Below are positions 35,435-44,915 of a stretch of DNA of 64,000 bases, in pieces. The stretch's first letter is position 1; each line of letters starts with the position of its first letter. Under the pieces are notes generated by a model. That model ran no database searches, was not told the origin of the DNA, and worked only from the letters and a program-made list of their open reading frames with translations. The translations under genes and the position numbers were made by a program. This DNA is from Bacteroidaceae bacterium HV4-6-C5C (GTDB lineage Bacteria > Bacteroidota > Bacteroidia > Bacteroidales > Bacteroidaceae): contig VOIU01000009.1 of assembly GCA_007896885.1 (NCBI GenBank), positions 1-64,000 of the forward strand, in the 5' to 3' direction.

Positions 35435-37474
35435 TTAGCGATTCTCCGTATCCTTCATACACCGTACAGAGAATGCATGGGAACGACCAGAAGAATGTGT
35501 CCATGTTTTGTCAATGACTTTATAGTACAAAGAAGTGGCACCTTGGTCTATATCATTTCCATAACTGCTCGCTGAAGAATTGGACCAGTAACATGCAGCA
35601 CCTTTACTTTTATCTAGACCTGAATTGTTACCGCTATTACCACCGTTAGACCCCCATTTGCAGCCAGCCAGCGGCCAATAAGCATAATTTGTTCCATCAT
35701 AACAGTATTTAAGTACCGCAATTGAACTTAAATTCACAAGCTCTCCTTTCTGCTCTATCTCATCCAGTACACGAGGAGATACTACTCGATAACCTTTCGG
35801 ACAAGGATCATAAATAGATTTATGACCGTCAGAAGGATTGAGATAAGTATTTGATTCATTCGAATTCCCCCAGAAATCATCTTTACGGTCGGTACGCGCT
35901 CCTGTCCATGCACCCAAATACCAGTCAGATTTAGTGTTTTCGACCTCATTTGTATAAAGTAAGGCACGAGGATTTTCTATAGAAAATCTGACATTTGTAG
36001 CTTGTGTCGGTATATTAGTACCAACAGACCCAGACCAACCAATAGGAGTAGGCCGCCCCCACTGGAAATATACACCATTTGCTTTCCAATTATTGCCTTC
36101 TCCCGTCATGTATGTTCCCAAATTACGATCTAAAACAACATATCCAGTATTACCATAAGCCTGTTCTGCCGGAGGAGGTGTCATCCACACAATAAAACTC
36201 CACAGCACGGTAGTTTGGTCATCTCCATAGATAGCAACCTGTCCGCAACCTCCGTCATACCCACCACTTACTTTAAAAGCATTGACGGTAATAGTATAAT
36301 CACTGGCAACGGGAGAAATATCTGTAGTCAAGCCATTTACACCAACCATTTTATGATTAACATTCAAATCACAATTAAGAATTGTTTTGGCATATTTAGG
36401 TTCTTCCACTTCCATAAAATTACCCCGAGCCTTGACGCTAATGGTATTATTTATCCCACTTGTTGAAATATTTGTCATAATGCAATTGGACTCTCCGTAA
36501 GCCCATCCACCTGCCAACAAACGCGTCTCTACAGGCTCATACCAATCACATGAATTATCCGAAAGCTTCAGGTCATTAATAGTAATTACATTCACTGCGT
36601 TGGCTTTTAATTGCTTTCCTTCTTTAAGGATGGGTATAGTGACTGTTTGTAAATCATTTTCTAAGGTTATAACAATATAAACCTCTTTATCCGTCAAATC
36701 AGCGGGATAAGTCGTTAAATAAACATCTTGAGCGGAGGATAGTGTCTCCGGCTTTGTTAATGAGACTGTAGCATACGGCTTTTTTCCTGTACCAAACGCT
36801 AACTCATCTTTATCCAAATCAGCAGTGAATGTACCGGAAAGAGGTGTCTGCGTCTCTTTGTCATACAAAGAAACACTTTTCAGTTTGTATGCCGAGAACT
36901 CTTTAGACGAAATAGTGAACTTTACATAGGCCATTGTATGTTTAAGCGTAAACTTGGCAAACATATTCGAGCTACTAACCGTCGCCTTGGCATAAGCAAA
37001 ACCATATTTTCCGATGTGACGACTATCACCCGGAGTACTTTGCTCCTGCTCGGAAGACAAAGAAGAGGTTATTTGATTGCCTTCTTCAGCCAAAGTAGTA
37101 TTTTGCTGATAAGGATAGTAAATAAGAAGTTCCGTAGTTCCTTCTTCTGCAATACTTACCTCATTTGAAGTAAAAATGCCTGAATTCTGACCGATAGATT
37201 CATCACTGAGTAGAGATTGTACATTGTTAATATTTGCCCCTTCCGTACGCGAAAAAACTCCTAAAGCATCACCTTCACTCCAAAGTAATGGATATGCATC
37301 GTTCGTTTTATCACCAATTGAAATGCGTGTTTGCGGAGACAATCCTCCTACCAAAGTGAGACGTGAATGTGCTTTATTTGGCTCCTTCCCATTCTCAGAT
37401 GACAGCATTTCATCCTGCGTACAGCTGGATATTACCATAACTGTCACACATGCCGCAAATAATATATTTTTCAT
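35435..37474 (-). CDS. Surface lipoprotein: fimbrillin-like N-terminus and FISUMP-type C-terminus (probable glycan-binding protein)
   Basis: 679 aa lipoprotein (VMVISSCTQDE, Cys18). Residues about 30-310 have the two-domain fimbrillin/Mfa-like pattern (LLWSEGDALGVF; FAKFTLKHTMAYVKFTI). The C-terminal 240 residues (VVLDRNLGTYM, YDPCPKGYRVVSP, YWPLAGCKW, YWSNSSASS, AFSVRCMKD) form a Fibrobacter-type major-paralogue (FISUMP) domain. The acidic, Ser-rich start after the lipid Cys suggests a surface-exposed lipoprotein. As the last gene of a SusCD operon it occupies the slot usually held by a surface glycan-binding protein. No enzymatic motif is seen. Confidence 0.75.
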   Translation of the reverse strand: MKNILFAACVTVMVISSCTQDEMLSSENGKEPNKAHSRLTLVGGLSPQTRISIGDKTNDAYPLLWSEGDALGVFSRTEGANINNVQSLLSDESIGQNSGIFTSNEVSIAEEGTTELLIYYPYQQNTTLAEEGNQITSSLSSEQEQSTPGDSRHIGKYGFAYAKATVSSSNMFAKFTLKHTMAYVKFTISSKEFSAYKLKSVSLYDKETQTPLSGTFTADLDKDELAFGTGKKPYATVSLTKPETLSSAQDVYLTTYPADLTDKEVYIVITLENDLQTVTIPILKEGKQLKANAVNVITINDLKLSDNSCDWYEPVETRLLAGGWAYGESNCIMTNISTSGINNTISVKARGNFMEVEEPKYAKTILNCDLNVNHKMVGVNGLTTDISPVASDYTITVNAFKVSGGYDGGCGQVAIYGDDQTTVLWSFIVWMTPPPAEQAYGNTGYVVLDRNLGTYMTGEGNNWKANGVYFQWGRPTPIGWSGSVGTNIPTQATNVRFSIENPRALLYTNEVENTKSDWYLGAWTGARTDRKDDFWGNSNESNTYLNPSDGHKSIYDPCPKGYRVVSPRVLDEIEQKGELVNLSSIAVLKYCYDGTNYAYWPLAGCKWGSNGGNSGNNSGLDKSKGAACYWSNSSASSYGNDIDQGATSLYYKVIDKTWTHSSGRSHAFSVRCMKDTENR

Positions 37475-37504
37475 ATTGATTTTTTCCTTTTAAGTTACAC
37501 CATT

Positions 37505-37972
37505 TTACCATTCATTTTCTTCAAGATCTCCGGCAGAAGCATCATCACTCCATGCCCCTTCCGTTCCATCCGCTTTCCATGTTTGAAAAGCAGAACATAC
37601 AGCCCGCCCTTCTTCATTATAAGCTATAATAGCACTGATATAATTGACACCAGGTTTTAATCCCTTTTCTACTTTCTTACTGTAAGGTAAGGAAACGGAA
37701 ACTCCGTTTTCTTCGACAAACTTCACCAATTTTACTTCTATGTTATAATCGAAACCGATATCAGACACTGGATAAAAATCAATCACTTTAGCACTATAAG
37801 TTACACCAGTCTTTTGTTCGGAAGTAATCTGTGCTGTATTTTCTATAATATCCGAAACAGTTAAAGCCATAGTCGGAATAATACGGGGAGTTGATTCATC
37901 CTTGTCTGTACAAGAGGCAAATACCAGCATCAACGCAAAGATAAATGCCTTATTTATTTGTATTTTTTTCAT
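37505..37972 (-). CDS. Small PUL lipoprotein with one Ig/FN3-like domain
   Basis: 155 aa starting at MKKIQINKAFIFALMLVFASC (lipobox Cys21); two further upstream Met codons (37981, 37978) are possible starts. The mature protein is about 135 aa, mostly beta strand (ALTVSDIIENTAQITSEQKTG; YNIEVKLVKFVEENGVSVSLP; GVNYISAIIAYNEEGRAV), like one Ig-like domain, and ends with the acidic SDDASAGDLEENEW. It lies between GH88 and the 679-aa lipoprotein and probably helps glycan capture on the surface. I do not recognise a named family. Confidence 0.65.
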   Translation of the reverse strand: MKKIQINKAFIFALMLVFASCTDKDESTPRIIPTMALTVSDIIENTAQITSEQKTGVTYSAKVIDFYPVSDIGFDYNIEVKLVKFVEENGVSVSLPYSKKVEKGLKPGVNYISAIIAYNEEGRAVCSAFQTWKADGTEGAWSDDASAGDLEENEW

Positions 37973-37994
37973 AATCATCAAAGATCTGTTAGTT

Positions 37995-39173
37995 CTATTT
38001 TAATAAGTTTTTATACCGCAGCAATGCTTCCAGAAAATAGTAATCAGCGTATGTCAAAGGAACGTCAACTTCGCTTTTATCAGGAAAAGAGCCAACGCTG
38101 TGTTTCAATATAAAGTTTCCGTTTGTTCCCGGTTCCGCCAGATACTCTTTAGAAGCAAGCGTACGAAGTTGCTTCTCAGCCATATCAAGATAGGCTTCTT
38201 TTGCTTCTACCCTCTGAATATAATGACTCAATTCGATGAAAGCAGAAGCCATGATAGCAGCAGCAGAGGCATCACGTAGGGCATTCGGAATGTCAGGAGC
38301 GTCAAAATCCCAATAAGGAATGCCGTCTGCGGGTAAACGCCGAATAAGCATGTCAGCAATATGACCGGCTTGTAAGAGGTAATTTTGATAACCTGTTATT
38401 CTGAACATCATAGTGTAGCTGTATAATGCCCATGCCTGCCCACGACTCCAGGAAGACTCATCGGAATAACCTTGCACTGTTTGCTTATGACGTACTTTAC
38501 CTGTTTCGGGATCATAATCCACTAGATGGTAAGTGGAGTAATCATCTCGAAAATGATTTCGAATGGTGGTATTGGCATGCGTACAGGCAATATATTGTAG
38601 CGAATCGTCATCATAGGCTTTCGACATGGAAAGTAGCAATTCCAAATTCATCATATTGTCTATTATTACAGGATATTTCCAATCACAGCCTTTACGTACA
38701 AAGTCCCAACTACGAATGACTCCGGTCTTAGTACTAAACCGTGTAGAAAGCGACTTCGCACCTTGGTAAAGAACTTTCTTATATGCTTCGTCACCAGTCA
38801 AGCGGAAAGCATTCCCATAGCTGCAATTTAATTGAAAGCCTACATCGTGATCTCGCGTTATATATTGTACAGAATCAAGTTTCAAAGTATTTTTTTGAGC
38901 TAGAGCTCTAATATGTTCATTCCCGGTATACTCATATATATACCAAAGAGAGCCGGGATAAAAGCCACTACACCACCAATAAATATTGGACGGAACAAAC
39001 TTGCCGCCAGACAATACTGTACGGGGAAGTGTTTTATCGGTCAAAAGAGTATCCATACATGCATATTGTTGCTCGGCAACAGTAAATACCCTGTCAGTCA
39101 ATTCTTTCATGGTTTCCTGACGCGAACAAGAAGCCAATGTCAAGAAACATGATATAAATAATAAAATCCTCAT
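37995..39173 (-). CDS. GH88 unsaturated glucuronyl hydrolase
   Basis: 392 aa with a lipoprotein-type signal (FLTLASCSRQ, Cys16). GH88 enzymes remove the 4,5-unsaturated uronic acid left by polysaccharide lyases, using hydration of the double bond. The (alpha/alpha)6 barrel carries ITRDHDVGFQ (Asp in DHD is the first catalytic-type Asp) and IIDNMMNLELL (Asp is the second), together with SDESSWSRGQAWALY and IPYWDFDAPD. It lies 8 bp from the 645-aa lyase and would act directly on its products. A location in the periplasm or anchored to the inner face of the outer membrane is expected. Confidence 0.93.
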   Translation of the reverse strand: MRILLFISCFLTLASCSRQETMKELTDRVFTVAEQQYACMDTLLTDKTLPRTVLSGGKFVPSNIYWWCSGFYPGSLWYIYEYTGNEHIRALAQKNTLKLDSVQYITRDHDVGFQLNCSYGNAFRLTGDEAYKKVLYQGAKSLSTRFSTKTGVIRSWDFVRKGCDWKYPVIIDNMMNLELLLSMSKAYDDDSLQYIACTHANTTIRNHFRDDYSTYHLVDYDPETGKVRHKQTVQGYSDESSWSRGQAWALYSYTMMFRITGYQNYLLQAGHIADMLIRRLPADGIPYWDFDAPDIPNALRDASAAAIMASAFIELSHYIQRVEAKEAYLDMAEKQLRTLASKEYLAEPGTNGNFILKHSVGSFPDKSEVDVPLTYADYYFLEALLRYKNLLK

Positions 39174-39181
39174 ACTTTTGT

Positions 39182-41119
39182 TTAATTTTGTTTTGGAGTG
39201 AGGGTTGTTGTAAAAGTAGCAGCTTGGTTGGCTGTAACAGTTGCTTCAAATCCCACCATGTAAGTCCCGGGATTGGCCTGATCATAAGAATTAGTACTAG
39301 TAGTACTCCATGTTTTATAAGCGGGTTTCACTGTACCGTTAACGGTGAGATACATCACTTTACTTCCGTTAGTCAATATAATCCGGTTCGCTTCTACTGT
39401 CGGAACAGCAGGAGTCACCATACACCAACGCACTTTAGCCGATTTATCGGTTCGTGCTTTTACCTCATCAATTACCACTAAGTCTTGATCATTAACAATT
39501 TTAACAGTACGAGTAGCAGATGCTGCCTGATCTGATACAGCATTGGTCAAATTAAATGTAGCTCCCAACTCCGTAGCAGTATTAATAGTTGCAGTCAGAG
39601 TGGCTGCTCCATTTACCAAGTGCTTAGCATCATTAATCGTAATTGTACTATGATTCAGATTATTCATCCTAAACACGTCCCAGCGCATAGAATTTTGCCC
39701 CATATTCCATAAATCTCCCCCCAAATTAGCCAACGGGGTTTCCAATGTAGTGTAGCTCTGTAAACCAAAATCCATAGACCAGCGCACACCGTAAGCATCA
39801 TAAATAAAGGAACCTGCATCCATATGCCCGTGACTCGTTCCCGCTTTACCTCCTTTTATACCCAAATACTTATCTGAATCAGTGTATGTCCAGTCTGTAT
39901 GTATCATAACAACCGGAGTTTCTCCCTTACCACTCCACAGCTTTTCCGTAGGGGCTAAGATATTATCCAAATCTAAGTTGTTTGCAAAAGCCATTATCAT
40001 CGGTAATAAGCGATTTTCAGCACAATTGGCATATTCTCCATTTTTCAACATACGTAACTCGTTATACAATAGAGACGAATTTTTGTACTTATCGGCAAAC
40101 CACCAAGTAGCCAACGCTGCGGTAGAAGCAGGAGCGCAATCGGAATAATTAAAGAACTTACTATTAAGTCCGGTCATATAAAGCATATATTTCGCGGTTT
40201 CTGAAAATCCAGATGTATCCGAAAGCCCGTTATCCGTACCAATAGTACTATTAAGAGCTGCAAGCATCAAAACCTCATAAAGTGTTCCATAGCACCAATA
40301 TCCTGCACCTTCAGGATAATTTCCGTCAGGTGAATACATCACTTTCAGAGCAGATTTATTTGAGTCTAAAGCTTTCTCAATTATATCTTTAGCCTCAGAA
40401 GGATTGCTTTCGTAAGAAGCTAATGCAGCACAAACCAATCCACCGTTACAAACTTGATTCCAGTTATTTGTTGCTTCATAAAAGTTCAAATTCCAATTTT
40501 TGTTTTGGGCCTGTTTGAAAGCATAATTCAACAATGCGCTAGCTGCTTTCTTCCGAGTACCTTCACTCAACTCATTATAAAGCCAGTCATAACCAAAAGC
40601 AACAGCTGTAGCCATTTCGCCCACATCCAAGAAATGACGAGTTGAGTTCCAATCCGAGAAATTACATACTGCATTCATGTCAGTTTCTGCTTTCGTCAGA
40701 TATTTACTTTCACCCGTCATACGATAAGCATAAGCACAAGTAAATATACGCAGTAAAGCATCACGTGAAACATCCAAAATACGTTTATTACTGGCATCCA
40801 ATTGGTAAGTCAGCACTTTCGTATTCATGCCTTTACTATTGCACAAACTCATTATGGTATTATGCAGAATTGTGAGATTAGGACTTGCATTCGATTGGAT
40901 TTTACTTTTCAACGCAGTAAACGCACTGGCGTTCATCAATAGACGTGGATGGTTGGTTGCAGTCAACATAGAAAAGTCAAGTCCATCTCCTGGATCTGTT
41001 GGATTTGTTCCCGTATGAGTAGAACCCGGACGAAACCGATTTTCATCTTCATCAGAACAACTACAAATCACTCCTGCAAAGAAAAATATCACTAATATTT
41101 TAAAAAGAATTGTTTTCAT
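39182..41119 (-). CDS. Heparinase II/III-type polysaccharide lyase (lipoprotein)
   Basis: 645 aa lipoprotein (AGVICSCSDED, Cys20). Residues about 50-330 form an alpha/alpha toroid with HPRLLMNASAF, NNWNQVCNGGLVCAALASYE (the Asn expected to stabilise the uronate) and GNYPEGAGYWCYGT. The C-terminal beta-sandwich has TSHGHMDAGSF, the family His/Asp motif, and MDFG. These lyases cleave uronic-acid glycans by beta-elimination. It is a close paralogue of the next gene upstream, and the pair may split endo and exo roles. The PL family number and substrate cannot be fixed from sequence alone. No sulfatase lies near, which argues against a sulfated GAG. Confidence 0.85.
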   Translation of the reverse strand: MKTILFKILVIFFFAGVICSCSDEDENRFRPGSTHTGTNPTDPGDGLDFSMLTATNHPRLLMNASAFTALKSKIQSNASPNLTILHNTIMSLCNSKGMNTKVLTYQLDASNKRILDVSRDALLRIFTCAYAYRMTGESKYLTKAETDMNAVCNFSDWNSTRHFLDVGEMATAVAFGYDWLYNELSEGTRKKAASALLNYAFKQAQNKNWNLNFYEATNNWNQVCNGGLVCAALASYESNPSEAKDIIEKALDSNKSALKVMYSPDGNYPEGAGYWCYGTLYEVLMLAALNSTIGTDNGLSDTSGFSETAKYMLYMTGLNSKFFNYSDCAPASTAALATWWFADKYKNSSLLYNELRMLKNGEYANCAENRLLPMIMAFANNLDLDNILAPTEKLWSGKGETPVVMIHTDWTYTDSDKYLGIKGGKAGTSHGHMDAGSFIYDAYGVRWSMDFGLQSYTTLETPLANLGGDLWNMGQNSMRWDVFRMNNLNHSTITINDAKHLVNGAATLTATINTATELGATFNLTNAVSDQAASATRTVKIVNDQDLVVIDEVKARTDKSAKVRWCMVTPAVPTVEANRIILTNGSKVMYLTVNGTVKPAYKTWSTTSTNSYDQANPGTYMVGFEATVTANQAATFTTTLTPKQN

Positions 41120-41233
41120 AGTTCAATTTATTTAATTTCCTAAATTGTTTTTCAAGCATAGAAACCTGAATTTTAATAGTTATCAGAATAAAATGGTTAC
41201 TATCCTTGAATAAATTTAATTATTAACATTTTG

Positions 41234-43051
41234 TCAATTTAAAGGTATCAACCTTACTTTAAGCCGAGATGTACTGTTTGCTGGTATTTTTGTTTCGAAG
41301 CCTACCCTAGCGGTTCCCGGATTTGGACAATCGTATTTATGTGGAGGGACATTGGACCAAATTTTCATTTCCACATCTGTTTCTGCATCTACTTCGAGTA
41401 ACATTCGTTTACCATCCTTTTCTAATTCAATTTGATTTTCCCCCTTCAGTTGAGGCTTCGTCGGAGTTACCATTACCCATGATACAATTGCTTCCTTGTC
41501 TCCTGTTTCCAACCGGTCAATTACTTCCAGCCAATCTCTTTTATCTAGCATTATTACACGCGAGGCTTTTTTAAGGCTATTAGCGAAAACACTTGTCATA
41601 TCAACTTCTGCTCCTTTCTGTTCTTCTGAACAAAAAGTGTTAGTAATGGGAGCATAACTATTAACTAGATGTCTCTCGCCATTGATAGTCATAGTACTAT
41701 GTGCCATGTTACTCAAACGAAAAACATCCCAACGCTGCGAATTTTGAGACATATTCCATAGATCAACACCTTTGCTTTCAAGAGTAATATAACTCTGCAT
41801 ACCTAAATCCATCGACCAACGAACCCCACTTTTCTCAAATATAAAACTCCCAGCATCCATATGAGCATGTGAAGTAGAAGGAGAACCGCCTTTTATTCCC
41901 AGATAAGTATCAGTATTATTACTCCATCCGCTACGATAAATAAATACAGGAGTAACTCCCCTATTATACCAAAAGTGTGTTGATGGTTGTTTTAGTTTTT
42001 TCAGATCAAGCGATGAGCTGAAGACCATTAAACTAGGCAACAAGCGATCATCTTCTTCGAAACGTGTATTAGGCTTATCCAGTAGTTGATAATCGAGCCA
42101 TAAAAGAGAAGGATCTTTCAATTTACCAGCAAACCAAACCATCATAGTATTACACTCCGCTTTAACCGGAGAGTCTGAAAAACAGAAACAATCACCACTA
42201 GGAGCAGCCATAAATTGTAGAAATCGGGAAGACTCCATAAAACCGGGAGCCTTGGAAAGCCCATTATCCGTTCCTAAAGCACTTTCGAGAGCGGCAATGA
42301 GCATTACCTGAAAACTAGTTCCATACCCCCAATATCCATATCCTTCCGGATAACCGCCATCAGGGCCGTAACTAACCAGCGCCTTCGGATTCGTTTCCAT
42401 ACATTTTTCTATAATACTTCTAGATATATCCGGTATGTCTTCATAAAGAGCTAGCGCACCATACACCAAACCACTATTACAAACAGAGTTCCAATTGTTT
42501 TTTTCTGTATAGAACCAAGCATTAGTAGTATTTCTTGCCGCCTCAAACCCTTTTTCTATAATAGCTTGGCGTACCATGTGACGGGTTTCGGGTTTCAAAT
42601 AATCATACAACCAATCATAACCGATGCCCAACGCCATTGTCATTTCGCCTACGTCAAGGAAATGAGTAGGATTCCAGTCAGTAAAACAACTCACAGCTCT
42701 CATTTCTTGTTCAGCACGAAGAGCAAACCTATTATCGTCCGTCATGCGATAAGCATACGATAAATAATAAATCCGCTTTAATGCTAAACGTGAAACAGCC
42801 AGTAAGCGTTTTCCCTCTTTAATGCGCTTCACAGGAGGATCACTTAGTATCTGATTGCACTGCTTCATTATCCTATGGTGTACAGCTGCCAATGGAGGAT
42901 ATTCCGCTATCATCTTTTTTATAGCTTGTTCTCCCCCCTTAGGCAGTAAAAGCCGTGGATGAGGTGTTATTTTGTCATAATCAAATTGTTGTGCAGACAC
43001 AAATGCGTAACCAAATACAAAAATGAATAAGAGTATAAATATTTTTTTCAT
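41234..43051 (-). CDS. Heparinase II/III-type polysaccharide lyase (second paralogue)
   Basis: 605 aa, ordinary signal peptide (FVFGYAFVSAQQ) rather than a lipobox, so a soluble periplasmic enzyme. The same landmarks as the 645-aa protein appear in the same order: HPRLLLPKGGE, NNWNSVCNSGLVYGALALYE, GGYPEGYGYWGYGT, TSHAHMDAGSFIF and MDLGMQSYITLE. Homology covers nearly the full length, so a tandem duplication is likely, followed by a change of localisation (soluble here, lipid-anchored in the paralogue). It lies 21 bp after susD. Substrate as above: an uronate-containing polysaccharide or its oligosaccharides. Confidence 0.87.
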   Translation of the reverse strand: MKKIFILLFIFVFGYAFVSAQQFDYDKITPHPRLLLPKGGEQAIKKMIAEYPPLAAVHHRIMKQCNQILSDPPVKRIKEGKRLLAVSRLALKRIYYLSYAYRMTDDNRFALRAEQEMRAVSCFTDWNPTHFLDVGEMTMALGIGYDWLYDYLKPETRHMVRQAIIEKGFEAARNTTNAWFYTEKNNWNSVCNSGLVYGALALYEDIPDISRSIIEKCMETNPKALVSYGPDGGYPEGYGYWGYGTSFQVMLIAALESALGTDNGLSKAPGFMESSRFLQFMAAPSGDCFCFSDSPVKAECNTMMVWFAGKLKDPSLLWLDYQLLDKPNTRFEEDDRLLPSLMVFSSSLDLKKLKQPSTHFWYNRGVTPVFIYRSGWSNNTDTYLGIKGGSPSTSHAHMDAGSFIFEKSGVRWSMDLGMQSYITLESKGVDLWNMSQNSQRWDVFRLSNMAHSTMTINGERHLVNSYAPITNTFCSEEQKGAEVDMTSVFANSLKKASRVIMLDKRDWLEVIDRLETGDKEAIVSWVMVTPTKPQLKGENQIELEKDGKRMLLEVDAETDVEMKIWSNVPPHKYDCPNPGTARVGFETKIPANSTSRLKVRLIPLN

Positions 43052-43072
43052 TCTTCCTTTTTCTCTTTATGA

Positions 43073-44887
43073 TTAATATGCCCAACCAGAACGCTTGGTC
43101 AAATTTGAATTCTTCTGTATTTCGGAGATAGGAGCTGTCCAAGGCCACATGTAATCGGTATAGTACCAATTATATTCTACCAGGTCACCCCACCAGGATT
43201 TACCTCCATTTACATCATTTCCCTGAAATTTACTCTGTTTATATGTTCCCCAACGCATCTCATCAAAAAAGTCGATACCTTCCAAACAAAGTTCCACACG
43301 GCGTTCATAGCGTATTCTTTCAAGCATATCTTCTTTCCCCGTTACTGCGCAGGGGCCACTTCCTCCTTCTGTCAATGACGGCATGTGGGCACGGGTACGA
43401 ACTTTATTCACCAACCGAATAGCATCACCAATCTGATCTGTTTGAGTTAGTGCTTCAGCATACTGCAATAAAACATCGGTGTATCGAATCAATGGCCAAT
43501 CAGTCTGACAGCGACTACGGCTAATTAAGCGTCCCTTTTCAAACTCATTATATTTACGATAACAATAAAAAGCGGAAGTGCGTTTATCCAGCCAAAAGTC
43601 TCCACCATCTGTACCCTGCTCTTTCAATGGCCATCGGGCTTGTTTCCCTATTTGATTAGCATCCCCGTTATAATTTGGTTTGTAACAGTCAACAGGAACA
43701 TACGGAGTAACAACTGTTTGTTGCAATCGTGGGTCACGATTCTCATAAGCTTTCTTAATGCGTGCTTCATTCCCATCATTGAGATAGTATTTTTGATAAA
43801 TATCTTCCCCTACACGGGCTATTACAGCCTTTTTCTGTGAAGACATTGACTCCAACCCATCTCGACAGAAGAAGATTTCGCGTTGTTTTGCAGTCAATAA
43901 ATTCCAATCTTCCAAACCTTTTACCTCAGACCACTTGAAATCAGAACCATCAGCATTCTTGTAATAGTCCACAAAATCGGCAGAAGGTTTTATCTCCGTC
44001 CAACCATCGTATGTATCACGTGCTCCAGTCATCTGCTGAATATTGTCACAATAACCCGTTTCCTCACTAAATTGGAGTGAGAAGATCATTTCCTTGCTTT
44101 TTTCATTTTCATACTTGAAAAAGTCAGCATATTCTCCTGTCCATAAGCCATAACCACAAGTTTCCACTTGTTTAAAATCATTCCCAGCTTCTTTATACAT
44201 TTTTTTCCACATGTACACCATGCCGCGTAAAGCATAAGCTGCTCCTTTAGAGGGACGTCCATAGTTCGTTTCGCCTAAAGTATTATCAGGGAAATCTGTA
44301 TTGTCAATACAATAAGACAGATCGTCTAAAATGACTTGCCATACATCATCTGCAGAAGATTGGGTACGTGTACAATCCTCGTTATTGATAGGTTCCAAAT
44401 AAACAGGAACTCCTTGATAAAGCATATTTAGGCGATTATACGCCCAAGCTCGCAAAAAATGAGCCTCACATTGATAACGTGCCAGTTTATTAGAAGCCAT
44501 AGCTGCTTTCGGAAGATTAGCTATTGCATCATTACAAGCATGGATAATTGTATAACAAAACTTCCATTCATACCATACCTGAAAATCGTCGGCTATTTTA
44601 GTTGCCAAAGAAAGTAGCTCTACCGGATAATTATTGGAATAATAATCGGTTGCAAATCCCATGGCTTCAATACCTTGGCGGTTCAGCCCATCGGCACGTC
44701 GAAGTTGGGTAGAAGAAAGCTGGGTAGCATAAAAAGGATAATAAAGTCCAGCCATACCTTTGTCTGCGAGTTCTTCTGTAGTCCACATGTTTTCGCTCGC
44801 TATCTGATCTTCCGGAGCTACATCTAATATGTCCATACAAGAAGTGGCTATCAGCGTCATTAATAAAATTAGTGCTATTTTTTTCAT
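43073..44887 (-). CDS. susD: SusD/RagB-family surface glycan-binding lipoprotein
   Basis: 604 aa from MKKIALILLMTLIATSC (lipobox Cys17); a frame extended to 44938 would add residues in front of the signal peptide and run toward susC. SusD lipoproteins sit over the SusC pore and bind the glycan. Family features: SENMWTTEELADKGMAGLYYPFY, TPR-like helices, LIRYTDVLLQYAEALTQ, and IRYERRVELCLEGIDFFDEMRWG near the C-terminus. 28 bp from the SusC stop. It is named by family only; the ligand is not starch in any shown way. Confidence 0.95.
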   Translation of the reverse strand: MKKIALILLMTLIATSCMDILDVAPEDQIASENMWTTEELADKGMAGLYYPFYATQLSSTQLRRADGLNRQGIEAMGFATDYYSNNYPVELLSLATKIADDFQVWYEWKFCYTIIHACNDAIANLPKAAMASNKLARYQCEAHFLRAWAYNRLNMLYQGVPVYLEPINNEDCTRTQSSADDVWQVILDDLSYCIDNTDFPDNTLGETNYGRPSKGAAYALRGMVYMWKKMYKEAGNDFKQVETCGYGLWTGEYADFFKYENEKSKEMIFSLQFSEETGYCDNIQQMTGARDTYDGWTEIKPSADFVDYYKNADGSDFKWSEVKGLEDWNLLTAKQREIFFCRDGLESMSSQKKAVIARVGEDIYQKYYLNDGNEARIKKAYENRDPRLQQTVVTPYVPVDCYKPNYNGDANQIGKQARWPLKEQGTDGGDFWLDKRTSAFYCYRKYNEFEKGRLISRSRCQTDWPLIRYTDVLLQYAEALTQTDQIGDAIRLVNKVRTRAHMPSLTEGGSGPCAVTGKEDMLERIRYERRVELCLEGIDFFDEMRWGTYKQSKFQGNDVNGGKSWWGDLVEYNWYYTDYMWPWTAPISEIQKNSNLTKRSGWAY

Positions 44888-44915
44888 TTCAAATCTTGTT
44901 TTTAGTTCTTTATTA

